The notes beneath the pieces were generated by a model. It was given only the letters and a program-made list of their open reading frames with translations, made no database searches and was not told the DNA's origin. Positions 5,929-13,221 of a DNA stretch of 13,221 nucleotides are shown one piece after another. The number at the start of each line of letters is the position of its first letter. Positions within the stretch are counted from its first letter, which is position 1. The position numbers and the translations under genes are program-made. Origin of the DNA: Acidobacteriota bacterium (lineage in GTDB: Bacteria > Acidobacteriota > Thermoanaerobaculia > Thermoanaerobaculales > Thermoanaerobaculaceae); the NCBI GenBank assembly GCA_021782525.1, contig JAJXUY010000017.1, positions 1 to 13,221 on the forward strand. Direction: 5' to 3'.

Positions 5929-6564
5929 ATGGCGGACAGGCACCTGGCGCTACGGGTCACCGGCGTCTCGATCGGTTCGCACGAATGCGCGGGACGGGCG
6001 AAGGCGGTCAACCGGTTCGTCTTCCAGCTGTTGCACCCGACCAAGTTCGACGACAACCCCACAGCCTCGTTCGCGGTGGGCCCCGTCGAGGGACCGGTCG
6101 CGGCCGAGGAGCTGGATGCGGTTCTCCCCGACGGGCTCGTGTTCAAGGGGCAGCTGTTCCGGCAGGCGTTCGCGGAGCCGGTGCGGATCCGCATCCACCA
6201 CTTCCAGGACGTGACCAGCGACTGGCTGCAGGCCGCGATCGGGAAGGTGTTTGGCGCCGTGCTCGAGACGCTGCTCGGCCGCATGCGGTTGGCGACGATC
6301 AGCCTCGCCGACCTGATCGACCCGGTCAGCTCGCTGCAGCTCGGTCAGGAGACGTACTCGCAGAAGCTCGGCTACGTCGAGCTGGTCATCGACCCCAACG
6401 ACGCCAAGCCGGGCGTCGTCCAGGCCGTGCGGGCCGAGTTGGTCGCGCCGGAGGACGTGTTCGCGTTCGCGCCGCTCGGCCCGGACGGACGGCCGCAGCG
6501 CGTCTGCGTCGTCGAGCAGGGGAACATCACCGCGACGATCGAGCTCGAGTTCGTCCTCGGCTGA
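5929..6564 (+). CDS. Unrecognised 211-residue protein
   Basis: I do not recognise this protein. It has no signal peptide or membrane segment, so it is probably cytosolic. The ends look rich in beta strands: the start RHLALRVTGVSIG, the middle AEPVRIRIHHFQDV and KLGYVELVIDP, and the last strand NITATIELEFVLG. Residues 97-119 (SDWLQAAIGKVFGAVLETLLGRM) form a likely amphipathic helix. A beta-sandwich (C2-like) fold is possible, but this is only an impression. The ATG at 5929 follows GGAGGGAGGA at good spacing; the frame upstream is open but lies in promoter DNA. It is divergent from one secreted protease and ends 15 bp from the stop of another, so a link to these proteases is conceivable but unproven. 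Confidence 0.8.
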   Translation: MADRHLALRVTGVSIGSHECAGRAKAVNRFVFQLLHPTKFDDNPTASFAVGPVEGPVAAEELDAVLPDGLVFKGQLFRQAFAEPVRIRIHHFQDVTSDWLQAAIGKVFGAVLETLLGRMRLATISLADLIDPVSSLQLGQETYSQKLGYVELVIDPNDAKPGVVQAVRAELVAPEDVFAFAPLGPDGRPQRVCVVEQGNITATIELEFVLG

Positions 6565-6579
6565 CAGTCGCAGGGTGCG

Positions 6580-9048
6580 CTACTGCACCAGCATCGGGAT
6601 CGTCGTCGGGTCCGTCGAGGCCCCGTCGATGACTGAAGCCGAGCCGAGAACCTGCGCCCCGGCAGAGAGCACCTGCACGACCGCGAACCCGGTCTGGCCG
6701 GCCGGGAGCGGTTGCACGAGCTGGACCCAGCGGTAGGCGGGGACGGTCTTGGTGACGGAGGTGATCGGCGAGCCGCCGTCGGTGTAGAAGCTGACGGTGA
6801 CGTCGGTCGAGGTCGCGCTCGCGTTGACGAACTCCAGGTTGGTGCGGTACGTCCCGTCGCTGCGCAGCCCGGCGAAGAAGCCGGTTCCGGAGACGCCGAG
6901 CGCCTGGCTCACCTCGTAGCCCAGGTACGACTGCCCGAACGTCTTGACCGTCCCCCCGCTCGTCACCTGCGAGTAGGTGCGCGAGAGCGCCTGCACCGGC
7001 CCCGTGCTCTCGACCACGATCATCCCCTTGTCGGTCTGACCGAGGGCGAACAGCGAGGTGAGGACGTCGCGCCAGGTGTCCTGCTGGCGGGCGCCGAGGG
7101 TGACCGTGACCGGTTGCGGGAACGTGCTGACCCCGTAAAACGAGACGCGCAGGTTCGCGGTGGCCGCGCTCGAGGGGTTGAGGACCGAGACGTCGGAGTA
7201 CCAGTAGGCGGGCGCGACCCCGGGGAGATGTGCAATCCCGGAGAGGTAGTAGACGTGGGTGTAGTTCGTGGTGCACTGCGGCGTGTAGGGGAGGGCGACG
7301 GTCGCGGACCACGGCGACGTGGTGTTACAAAGGTTGCTCGCGGCGACGCGGAAGTAGAACGTGCCGGAGAGCGTCTGGGTCGAGGAGAAGGTGTAGTTGG
7401 CCGTCGTCGTGGTGGTGGAGGTCGGGTTGGCGAAGCCGGCATCGCTGCTGGCCTGGACCGTGTAGCCGGTGGCGCCCGACACCGAACTCCAACTCAAGAC
7501 CACCTGCTGCCCGGCGCACGCCGAGGACCTGTTCACAGCAACGTTGGCCGGGGCGCTGGGCGTCGTGCAGGTGAGGGCCGCGACCGCCAGGTCCGCCTGC
7601 ACCGCGTTGCGCGTGATCTGGTTGCGCGGATCGGTGATGGAGATCCCGGTGTTGCGGATCGCGAGCTTGGCGGTGGCGGCCGTCGTCGCCGGCGACGCCT
7701 GCGCGAGCAGCGCCACCATGCCGGCCACGTACGGAGCGGACGCCGAGGTGCCGAAGAAACCCCTGCTGTCGTAGCCGCCGCCCATCGTCGGGGTGATCGC
7801 CCCGGTCGGCGCCCAGACGTCGAGCTTCGGGCCGGAGTCGGTGTAGCACGCGACCGTGCCGGCGACCGGGTTCGTGTCGGTGCAACCGGTGGTGCCGGTC
7901 GCCTGGCACTGCAGCGCGTCCGTGTACTCGGCCGACTGGTACGCCTGGGCGTAGACCGAGCCGACGGCGAGCGACGTCGAGATGCACGCCGGCCAGGCGA
8001 CGCCGACCGTGCAACCGCCGTTGCCGGAGGAGACGACCGGGATGACGTTCGCATTGGTGAGCTGCTGGAACAGCGAGACGAGCGGCATCCCGGGCTCGTT
8101 GTCGCACGGCTGCGACGGCACCCCGGCCGCGCCGGCACCGCTCTCGTACCCGCCGAGGGAGAAGTTGGCGACGCGGATGTTGTACGGGTTGCCGCCCGCG
8201 ATGCTGGTGAGCACCGCGTCGATCCCCTGGCCGATCTCGGTGTCGGTGGCGTTCCCCTTGTCGTCCAGCACCTTGACCGACACGATCGTCGCCCCCGGGG
8301 CGACGCCGATGGCAACCGGGCTGGCGCCGATGGCGCCGGCGATGCCGGCGACCTCGGTGCCGTGGCCGTTGTTGTCCTTGGCGTAGGGGGCGCTCCCCGG
8401 CGCCACGTAGTTCGGGTCGTTGGTCGCGAGCAGCCCGCGGTAGTCGAACAGGGCGATCGTCTTGGTGCCGAGCGGCGCCAGCTCGGGGTGGGTCCAGTCG
8501 ACGCCGGTGTCGAGGATCGCGATGCCGACGCCGGCGCCGGTGTCGGGCGGCTGGATCGCGTTCACGTGCATGTAGCCGCGGCCGGTGGTGTCGAGCGCGT
8601 GCACCCTGTGGTTGAGCGCGATCGCGTCCACCCGCGGGTCCTCGGCCAGGGCCGGGAGTAGGCTGACCGGCACGACGGCGTGAACGATCGGAGCCATCGT
8701 CAAGCGGGCGAGCACCTTGACCCCGCCCGGCGCCCAGTCCCGCTCGACGGCGGCATCGGTGTCCCTGATCCACTGTAGGCGCGCCGGCGCGCGCATCTGG
8801 GCGACCGTCGCGGCCTGGACGGCGGCAGGCTGGCGGAACGCAATCAGCACGTCGACGGTGCCGGTTAGGGACGTCGCGGCGGCGCGCGCCATCAGCTCGG
8901 GCTCGACCTTCTGGGTCCACGGCCGGGTGTCCTCGGGGAGCTGCATCAGCGGCGCCGAGCCGGCGCTCGCGGCCGCCAGGGCCAGCCACACGGCGCCGAT
9001 CACGGTGGCGGTACGGGTCACGGTCCGGGTCATGTTCGCAGTCGTCAT
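6580..9048 (-). CDS. Large secreted S8 protease with FN3-like and repeated C-terminal domains
   Basis: An 822-residue exported subtilase. A signal peptide (about 1-32, ending near ASAGSA) precedes a propeptide to about residue 150. In the catalytic domain D180 (AILDTGVD), H229 (NNGHGTEVAGI), oxyanion Asn343 (SSGNGG) and S435 (FFGTSASAPYVAGM) are all present; the usual second His of HGTHVAG is Glu. A fibronectin type III-like domain (about 498-588) and a Thr-rich strand follow. The tail (about 596-822) holds two related halves: SDVSVLNPSSAATANLRVSF and TNLEFVNASATSTDVTVSF. Ten cysteines, all in exported parts, suggest disulfides. I start at the ATG at 9048, eight bases after GAGGTGG, rather than the GTG at 9060. 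The stop lies 15 bp from that of the convergent gene, with no terminator visible. Confidence 0.93.
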   Translation of the reverse strand: MTTANMTRTVTRTATVIGAVWLALAAASAGSAPLMQLPEDTRPWTQKVEPELMARAAATSLTGTVDVLIAFRQPAAVQAATVAQMRAPARLQWIRDTDAAVERDWAPGGVKVLARLTMAPIVHAVVPVSLLPALAEDPRVDAIALNHRVHALDTTGRGYMHVNAIQPPDTGAGVGIAILDTGVDWTHPELAPLGTKTIALFDYRGLLATNDPNYVAPGSAPYAKDNNGHGTEVAGIAGAIGASPVAIGVAPGATIVSVKVLDDKGNATDTEIGQGIDAVLTSIAGGNPYNIRVANFSLGGYESGAGAAGVPSQPCDNEPGMPLVSLFQQLTNANVIPVVSSGNGGCTVGVAWPACISTSLAVGSVYAQAYQSAEYTDALQCQATGTTGCTDTNPVAGTVACYTDSGPKLDVWAPTGAITPTMGGGYDSRGFFGTSASAPYVAGMVALLAQASPATTAATAKLAIRNTGISITDPRNQITRNAVQADLAVAALTCTTPSAPANVAVNRSSACAGQQVVLSWSSVSGATGYTVQASSDAGFANPTSTTTTTANYTFSSTQTLSGTFYFRVAASNLCNTTSPWSATVALPYTPQCTTNYTHVYYLSGIAHLPGVAPAYWYSDVSVLNPSSAATANLRVSFYGVSTFPQPVTVTLGARQQDTWRDVLTSLFALGQTDKGMIVVESTGPVQALSRTYSQVTSGGTVKTFGQSYLGYEVSQALGVSGTGFFAGLRSDGTYRTNLEFVNASATSTDVTVSFYTDGGSPITSVTKTVPAYRWVQLVQPLPAGQTGFAVVQVLSAGAQVLGSASVIDGASTDPTTIPMLVQ

Positions 9049-9070
9049 CAGTTCGCCCACCTCGGCCGGT

Positions 9071-9076
9071 AGTGTA
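9071..9076 (-). promoter_or_regulatory. Candidate -10 box (TACACT) of the large S8 protease
   Basis: TACACT on the minus strand fits TAnnnT and lies 22 bases before the ATG, just upstream of the ribosome-binding site. TTGCAA (9097-9102) is the best -35 but is 20 bases away. TATAAC (9129-9134, minus) is a second, more distant option. Confidence 0.3.
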
Positions 9077-9290
9077 CCGCCGTGTCAGAGCACAACTTGC
9101 AACGGCCGGCGGTCATTCCGGTCTTCGAGGTTATACGCCTGTAGGCGGGCCCGTCGTTGCCCGCACCCCGCGCGGCGGGTCCCCAGTGTGAGCTGCGTCA
9201 CCGATCGGCGGCACGAACCCAGGGGCCGCGGCGTCCAGACGCCCGCCCCGGGCCCCGGCGGTCGTCGCGGCGGGCGCGCCGCAGCTGTCC

Positions 9291-9296
9291 TACAAT
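9291..9296 (+). promoter_or_regulatory. Candidate -10 box (TACAAT) of the C26-der-mglA-merR operon
   Basis: TACAAT lies only 6 bases before the GTG start of the first gene, so transcription would begin at or within one base of the start codon. The bases 17 upstream (CGGCGG) do not resemble a -35. No ribosome-binding site precedes the GTG, consistent with a leaderless mRNA. Confidence 0.45.
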
Positions 9297-9302
9297 GGCC
9301 GC

Positions 9303-10037
9303 GTGCAGATCGTGGTCATCCGTAGCGACGACCGGCCGTTCGAGCTCGGTCGCTTCGATGCCGCGTGGGCGCGGGCCGGGGGGGATCCGTTCGAGCTGGT
9401 CTTCGTGACGCCCGCGACCGTGGACGAGTTGGTGACGCCCGACACGGTGTTCGCCGGGGTCCTGCTCACCGGCGGTCCAGACGTCGAGCCGTCGCGCTAC
9501 GGCGCCACGCCGCAGCCAGGCGTCGGCCTGCGGGTCGATGCCCGGCGCGACGCGCTGGACTTCGCCATGCTGGAACGCGCCGAGAGCGAGGGGTGGCCGG
9601 TGCTGGGAGTGTGCTACGGCTGCCAGGTGCTCAACGTGTTCTACGGCGGCACCCTGGTCCAGGACCTCGACCGCGCCGGCAAGAGCGGCCACTACGTCGC
9701 CGAGCCGAAGGACCACCTGGCCCACCCGGTGCGGAAGCTCGGGCGGGGCGGTGGCCGCTGGCTCGACTCGTGCCCCGAGGAGTTCCAGGTCAACTCCCGC
9801 CATCACCAGGCGATCGCCGATGTCGCGCCGAGTCTCGACGTGATCCTAACGGCGCCGGATGGGGTGGCCGAGGCGGTCAAGATGAGGCGCGGCAACCGCT
9901 TCGTCATGGGCGTGCAGTGGCACCCGGAGAACCTGACACAGGCGGAGCACGTCGGCCTGTTCCGCGCCTTCCGCGCCGCCTGCCAGGCGCCGTTCGCAGT
10001 CCGCGGACCGCGCTCCACGATCGTCGGGGCGCGGTAG
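9303..10037 (+). CDS. Class I glutamine amidotransferase-like hydrolase (peptidase C26)
   Basis: A 244-residue protein of the PuuD/gamma-glutamyl-GABA hydrolase type. LLTGGPDVEPSRYG is the family's glycine-rich loop. The nucleophile is C104 in VLGVCYGCQVLN, and H207 and E209 in VMGVQWHPEN complete the triad. VNSRHHQAI is also typical of C26 enzymes. Known members hydrolyse gamma-glutamyl amides, for example in putrescine breakdown, but no polyamine gene is nearby, so the substrate is open. I choose the GTG at 9303: it gives a normal N terminus (MQIVVIRSDD) and no better start is in frame. It heads the operon; the der ATG comes 2 bp after its stop. The last 15 residues are a short basic tail beyond the usual domain. 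Confidence 0.9.
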   Translation: MQIVVIRSDDRPFELGRFDAAWARAGGDPFELVFVTPATVDELVTPDTVFAGVLLTGGPDVEPSRYGATPQPGVGLRVDARRDALDFAMLERAESEGWPVLGVCYGCQVLNVFYGGTLVQDLDRAGKSGHYVAEPKDHLAHPVRKLGRGGGRWLDSCPEEFQVNSRHHQAIADVAPSLDVILTAPDGVAEAVKMRRGNRFVMGVQWHPENLTQAEHVGLFRAFRAACQAPFAVRGPRSTIVGAR

Positions 10038-10039
10038 CC

Positions 10040-11368
10040 ATGCCGCCCACCATCGCGATCGTCGGCCGGCCGAACGTGGGCAAGTCGACGCTCTTCAACC
10101 GGCTCGCCCGCGCGCGCCGGGCGATCACCCACGACCTCGCCGGGATGACGCGCGACCGGGTCGCGGCCGACGCGCCACGGCCGGCGGGCGGGACGGTCGT
10201 GCTCGTCGACACCGGCGGCTTCGAGCCCGAGAGCGAGGCCCTGATCCCGGCCATGATCCGCGAGCAGGCGCTGACCGCGATCTCCGAGGCGGACGCGGTG
10301 GTGTTCCTGGTGGACGGCTCGCTCGGCCTGGTGCCCGCGGACGCCGAGATCGCCGGCCAGCTGCACCGCGCCGGGCGGCCGGTCGTGATCGCGGTGAACA
10401 AGCTGGACCGGCGCGACGCGGCCCACGCCGAGGCCGAGTTCGGCAAGCTGGGCTACCCGGCGGTGGCGATCTCGGCCGAGCACGGGCTCGGGATCGGCGA
10501 GCTGTGGGACGAGCTCGAGCACTTCCTGCCGCCGCCGGAGGAGGAGGCGGCGCCGGAGGCGCCGCGTGCGGAGCTCTCGGTCGCGATCGTGGGCCGGCCG
10601 AACGTCGGCAAGTCCTCGCTCCTCAACCGGCTGCTCGGCGAGGAGCGGGTGCTGGTCTCGGAGGTCCCGGGGACGACCCGCGATTCGGTGGACACGCTGG
10701 TGGCGTGCGGCGCCACCACGGTGCGGCTGATCGACACGGCCGGCATCCGCCGCAAGGGACGCACCGACCAGGGGCCGGAGGTGCTTTCGGTGCTGATGGC
10801 GCGGCGGGCCATCGCCCGCGCCGAGGTGTGCCTCCTCATGGTGGACGCCGTCGAGGGGCTGACGGCCCAGGACACGCATGTCGCGGGGTACGTCGAGGAG
10901 GCCGGTCGTGGCGTCGTCGTGACGGTCAACAAGGCCGACCTCGTCGCCGGCGAGGCCGCGGCCGCCCGCGAGCGCGTCAAGGACCAGGTGCTGCACCACC
11001 TCAAGTTCCTCAAGGACACGCCGCTGCTGTTCGTGTCGGCGCTCACCGGCCTCGGCGTGCCGCACCTGCTGCCGGCGGCGCTCGAGGTCGGCGAGGCGTT
11101 CCGTCGGCGCGTCGGCACCGGCGAGCTCAACCGGGCGTTGCGCGCCGCCTGGGAGAAGCAGCCGCCGCCGGGCGGCCGGCGGCCGCCGCGACTGCTGTAC
11201 GCGACGCAAACCGGGAGCGCCCCGCCGCGCTTCGTCCTCTTCGTGTCGGGCACGGGGCAGCTCCACTTCTCCTACATCCGCTACCTGGAGAACACGGTGC
11301 GCGAAGCGTTCCCGTTGGCAGGCGTGCCGATTAGGTTTAAGATCATTGGGAAAAGTGGCCGGACCTGA
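10040..11368 (+). CDS. der: Ribosome assembly GTPase Der (EngA)
   Basis: Der has two GTPase domains in tandem and acts in maturation of the large ribosomal subunit. This 442-residue protein shows both: GRPNVGKS (9-16), DTGG (57-60) and NKLD (120-123) in the first, and GRPNVGKS (185-192), DTAG (232-235) and NKAD (297-300) in the second. They are joined by an acidic linker (PPPEEEAAPEAP). A KH-like domain (about 350-442) ends the protein, with the conserved HFSYIRYLENTVREAF and a basic terminus. Length is normal and all G motifs are intact. The ATG at 10040 is 2 bp after the preceding stop; the ribosome-binding site is weak, so translation probably depends on the upstream gene. The frame is open further upstream but runs inside the C26 gene. 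Confidence 0.96.
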   Translation: MPPTIAIVGRPNVGKSTLFNRLARARRAITHDLAGMTRDRVAADAPRPAGGTVVLVDTGGFEPESEALIPAMIREQALTAISEADAVVFLVDGSLGLVPADAEIAGQLHRAGRPVVIAVNKLDRRDAAHAEAEFGKLGYPAVAISAEHGLGIGELWDELEHFLPPPEEEAAPEAPRAELSVAIVGRPNVGKSSLLNRLLGEERVLVSEVPGTTRDSVDTLVACGATTVRLIDTAGIRRKGRTDQGPEVLSVLMARRAIARAEVCLLMVDAVEGLTAQDTHVAGYVEEAGRGVVVTVNKADLVAGEAAAARERVKDQVLHHLKFLKDTPLLFVSALTGLGVPHLLPAALEVGEAFRRRVGTGELNRALRAAWEKQPPPGGRRPPRLLYATQTGSAPPRFVLFVSGTGQLHFSYIRYLENTVREAFPLAGVPIRFKIIGKSGRT

Positions 11369-11370
11369 GC

Positions 11371-12861
11371 ATGGTGCAATTTCGACCGCAGACGCGCGAG
11401 GTCATCACCAAGGTCGTCTACTACGGCCCCCCGCTGGGCGGCAAGACGACCAACCTGCGCACCCTGTACGACGGCTACCCGCCGGCGACGCGGGGCGAGC
11501 TCGTGGTCGTCCCGGCCGGCGGCGACCGCACGATCTTCTTCGACTTCCTCCCGGTTGACGCCGGGACGCTGCGCGGCATGCGGATGCGCGTCCAGCTCTA
11601 CACCGTTCCCGGCCAGGTGCACTACAACGCCACCCGCCAGGTCGTGCTGCGCGGCGTCGACGCCGTGGTTTTCGTGGCCGACTCGCAGCGCGAGCTGCTG
11701 CGCTCCAACCGCGAGTCGTGGGAGAACCTCAAGGAGAACCTCGCGCTGCAGGGCCTGTCGCTCCCCGACATCCCGCACGTGCTGCAGTACAACAAGCGCG
11801 ACCTCGCCGACGTCCTCAGCGTGGACGACCTCGACCAGATGCTCAACGAGTTCAACGCCCCGTTCTTCGAAGCGGTCTCCACCACGGGGATCGGCGTCGA
11901 GGAGACGTTGCAGGCCGTGGTCAAGCTGGTCGCGCGATCGTTGCGCGACCGCTTCAAGGTGCTCGGAGAGGGGAGCGAGTTCCCCGAGGAGCTGCCGCCG
12001 CTGCAGCCGGTGCCGGTTCCCGCTGCCCCGCGACCGGAGTCGGCGCCGCCGTTCGTCTTCGCCCCCCCGCTGCGGCCGGCCGGAGCGCAACCTCCCGACC
12101 GCCTCCCGCCGCCTCCGGCGGCCGGACCGGTGACGACCCCGCTGCCGCCGGGGCAGCACTCGAGTGCCGACCTCTATCCGTTCGTGCTGCCGAGCATCGC
12201 CCCACCGGCCGCCCCCGCCTCCGCGGCGGCGATCCTCGAGGCGCTGGAAGCCCCGACCCGGGCGCCCGCGATCCCGGTACCGCCCGAGGTCGCCGCCCTG
12301 GCGCCACCGACGTCTTCTCCGCTGCCCCTACCGCTGCCGCCACCGGCCGTCGAGGAGTCCGCGTTCGACATTCTGGATGTGACGCCACCCGCCCCGGCGG
12401 CGCCGAGCGAGCCGGAACTTCTGGTCTCGCCGTTCGACCCGGGACCGCCGGCGGCCGAGGCCGCCATGGCCCCGGCGCCGCTGGACGACCCCTTCGGCGA
12501 GCCGCAGGCCACCGGCGCGGTGGCGGGCGACGACGTGTTCGAGTTGCCGCGGCCTCCGCTCGAGGCCGTCGAGGAGGCGCCGACGGGCGAGGCGGCGGGG
12601 GCGGAGGCAGGCGCGCCGGAGCCGGAGTTCGTCGTGTCGCTCTCTTCCGGCGAGGAAGTGGCGGCGATCGGCGGCGGGGGCAGCGGCGGCGCCGCACAGG
12701 CGCTCGTGCAGCGGGTCGTCCCTCGCCTGCTGGCGCAGGTGGGGGAGGTACGGGAGCTGGAGCTCGAGGTCCCCGTCCCGGCAGTGTGGACCGGAGGCAA
12801 GCGGTTGACGCTGCAGTTCCGCCTGACCCTGATCCCGGAGGACGATGCAGATGCCGACTGA
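11371..12861 (+). CDS. MglA-like Ras-type GTPase with long C-terminal extension
   Basis: Residues 1-195 match bacterial MglA-type small GTPases, which set cell polarity and motility in Myxococcus. The P loop is GPPLGGKT (19-26), the switch 2 region carries the family's TVPGQ (78-82) and the base-binding motif is NKRD (141-144). FFDFLP and VVFVADSQ are also typical. MglA proteins are about 195 residues, but this one has 496. Residues 203-440 are Pro/Ala/Glu-rich and probably disordered, with four Phe motifs in acidic or Ser/Pro settings (AFD 331, SPFD 353, DDPFGE 372, DDVFEL 387). Residues 441-490 form a compact end ([31 protein letters not shown]... [10 protein letters not shown]) that I do not recognise. 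No MglB is seen nearby. The ATG at 11371 is 2 bp after der. Confidence 0.9.
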   Translation: MVQFRPQTREVITKVVYYGPPLGGKTTNLRTLYDGYPPATRGELVVVPAGGDRTIFFDFLPVDAGTLRGMRMRVQLYTVPGQVHYNATRQVVLRGVDAVVFVADSQRELLRSNRESWENLKENLALQGLSLPDIPHVLQYNKRDLADVLSVDDLDQMLNEFNAPFFEAVSTTGIGVEETLQAVVKLVARSLRDRFKVLGEGSEFPEELPPLQPVPVPAAPRPESAPPFVFAPPLRPAGAQPPDRLPPPPAAGPVTTPLPPGQHSSADLYPFVLPSIAPPAAPASAAAILEALEAPTRAPAIPVPPEVAALAPPTSSPLPLPLPPPAVEESAFDILDVTPPAPAAPSEPELLVSPFDPGPPAAEAAMAPAPLDDPFGEPQATGAVAGDDVFELPRPPLEAVEEAPTGEAAGAEAGAPEPEFVVSLSSGEEVAAIGGGGSGGAAQALVQRVVPRLLAQVGEVRELELEVPVPAVWTGGKRLTLQFRLTLIPEDDADAD

Positions 12862-13221
12862 GGCGGTGATCCCCGACAAGGACGAGTTCAAGATCGGCGA
12901 GGTGTGCGAGATCGCCGGCGTGAAGCCCTTCGTGTTGCGGTACTGGGAGACGGAGTTCCCGGAGCTGACCCCGGCGAAAGGCGCGGGCGGCCAGCGCACC
13001 TACACCAGGGTGGACGTCGAGCTGATCCTGCGCATCAAGCGGTTGCTGTACGAGGAGCGCTTCACCGTCGCGGGCGCCAAGAAGCGGCTCGCCGAGGAGC
13101 TGGCCGAGCGCGCGCCGAAGCCCGCCAAGCTTGACACGAAGGCGGGAAACCAAGTAGAAAGCGTGCGGCGCGCTCTGAAGGCCACCCGCAACGAGCTGGA
13201 AGCCATCCTCGCGCTGTTGAA
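12851..13221 (+). CDS. MerR-family transcriptional regulator, 3' end outside the window
   Basis: The visible 123 residues hold a MerR winged helix-turn-helix: [24 protein letters not shown] (13-36), the wing [14 protein letters not shown] (46-59), then helices [21 protein letters not shown] (60-80). From about residue 100 the sequence ([22 protein letters not shown]) looks like the start of the dimerisation coiled coil. MerR proteins bind promoters with long spacers and often answer a small ligand or metal; the effector part is cut off. GGAGG at 12837-12841 is 9 bases from the ATG at 12851 and only 3 from the in-frame ATG at 12845, so I prefer 12851. It overlaps the GTPase gene by 11 bp, a sign of coupled translation. 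Confidence 0.9.
   Translation, partial: MPTEAVIPDKDEFKIGEVCEIAGVKPFVLRYWETEFPELTPAKGAGGQRTYTRVDVELILRIKRLLYEERFTVAGAKKRLAEELAERAPKPAKLDTKAGNQVESVRRALKATRNELEAILALL

Noticed and set aside
6565..6579. Terminator between the convergent unknown gene and large protease
   Set aside because: Only 15 bp separate the stops and no stem with a T tract is visible there or just inside either gene.
4371..6632. Open frame of about 750 codons on the + strand across the small protease and the unknown gene
   Set aside because: It crosses a promoter region and lies antisense to a clear S8 protease; the product is low-complexity Arg/Gly/Ala with no recognisable motif.
6712..8661. Open frame of about 650 codons opposite the large protease
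   Set aside because: Antisense shadow of a gene with a full catalytic triad; no domain or ribosome-binding site.
9061..9290. A gene or RNA in the gap between the large protease and the C26 gene
   Set aside because: Only candidate promoter boxes are seen. Short GC stems such as the one around 9135-9160 are what such base composition gives by chance; no tRNA or known RNA fold is recognised.
9803..11266. Open frame of about 490 codons on the minus strand opposite der
   Set aside because: Antisense to Der, whose G motifs are all intact. The translation is rich in Arg, His and Asp as expected of such shadows.

Overview
The window is 13.2 kb of very GC-rich bacterial DNA, densely coded and strongly GC-biased at third codon positions. 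No rRNA, tRNA, transposase, integrase or phage gene is visible. A secreted subtilase with a fibronectin-like and a repeated beta-rich tail, a hybrid sensor kinase, an MglA-type GTPase and a MerR gene downstream of der fit a free-living, environmental, Acidobacteriota-like or deltaproteobacteria-like organism. That assignment is inference from gene content, not from a marker gene.

Left part (1-2083): the 3' part of a pirin gene runs off the left edge on the + strand. It faces a minus-strand toxin-antitoxin pair of the MntA/HepT (nucleotidyltransferase/HEPN) type. Beyond the pair lies about 0.7 kb without a recognisable full gene. This gap holds a second copy of the last 78 bp of the pirin gene, a small hairpin, and two adjacent arrays of 7-bp repeats. 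The two pirin ends form direct repeats on either side of the toxin-antitoxin pair.

Middle part (2084-9060): on the minus strand are a PAS-PAS-histidine kinase-receiver protein with its own TATAAT promoter, a secreted S8 protease followed by a terminator-like hairpin, and, further right, a second, larger secreted S8 protease. Between the proteases, on the + strand, is an unrecognised 211-residue protein. It is divergent from the smaller protease, and both genes have a good TTGACA box. The 36 bp between the two boxes holds four back-to-back heptamers (two different words, each twice), which look like a control region.

Right part (9303-13221): a compact + strand operon encodes a class I glutamine amidotransferase-like hydrolase (C26), the ribosome-assembly GTPase Der, an MglA-like GTPase with a 300-residue extension, and a MerR-type regulator cut by the right edge. 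Gaps are 2 bp, 2 bp and an 11-bp overlap, so translation is probably coupled. The operon starts with TACAAT placed so close to the GTG start that the mRNA may be leaderless. The antitoxin gene shows the same arrangement.

I find no complete new defence or metabolic system. The strongest leads are the pirin-tail duplication around the toxin-antitoxin pair, the heptamer control region of the divergent protease/unknown-gene pair, and the extended MglA-like GTPase.
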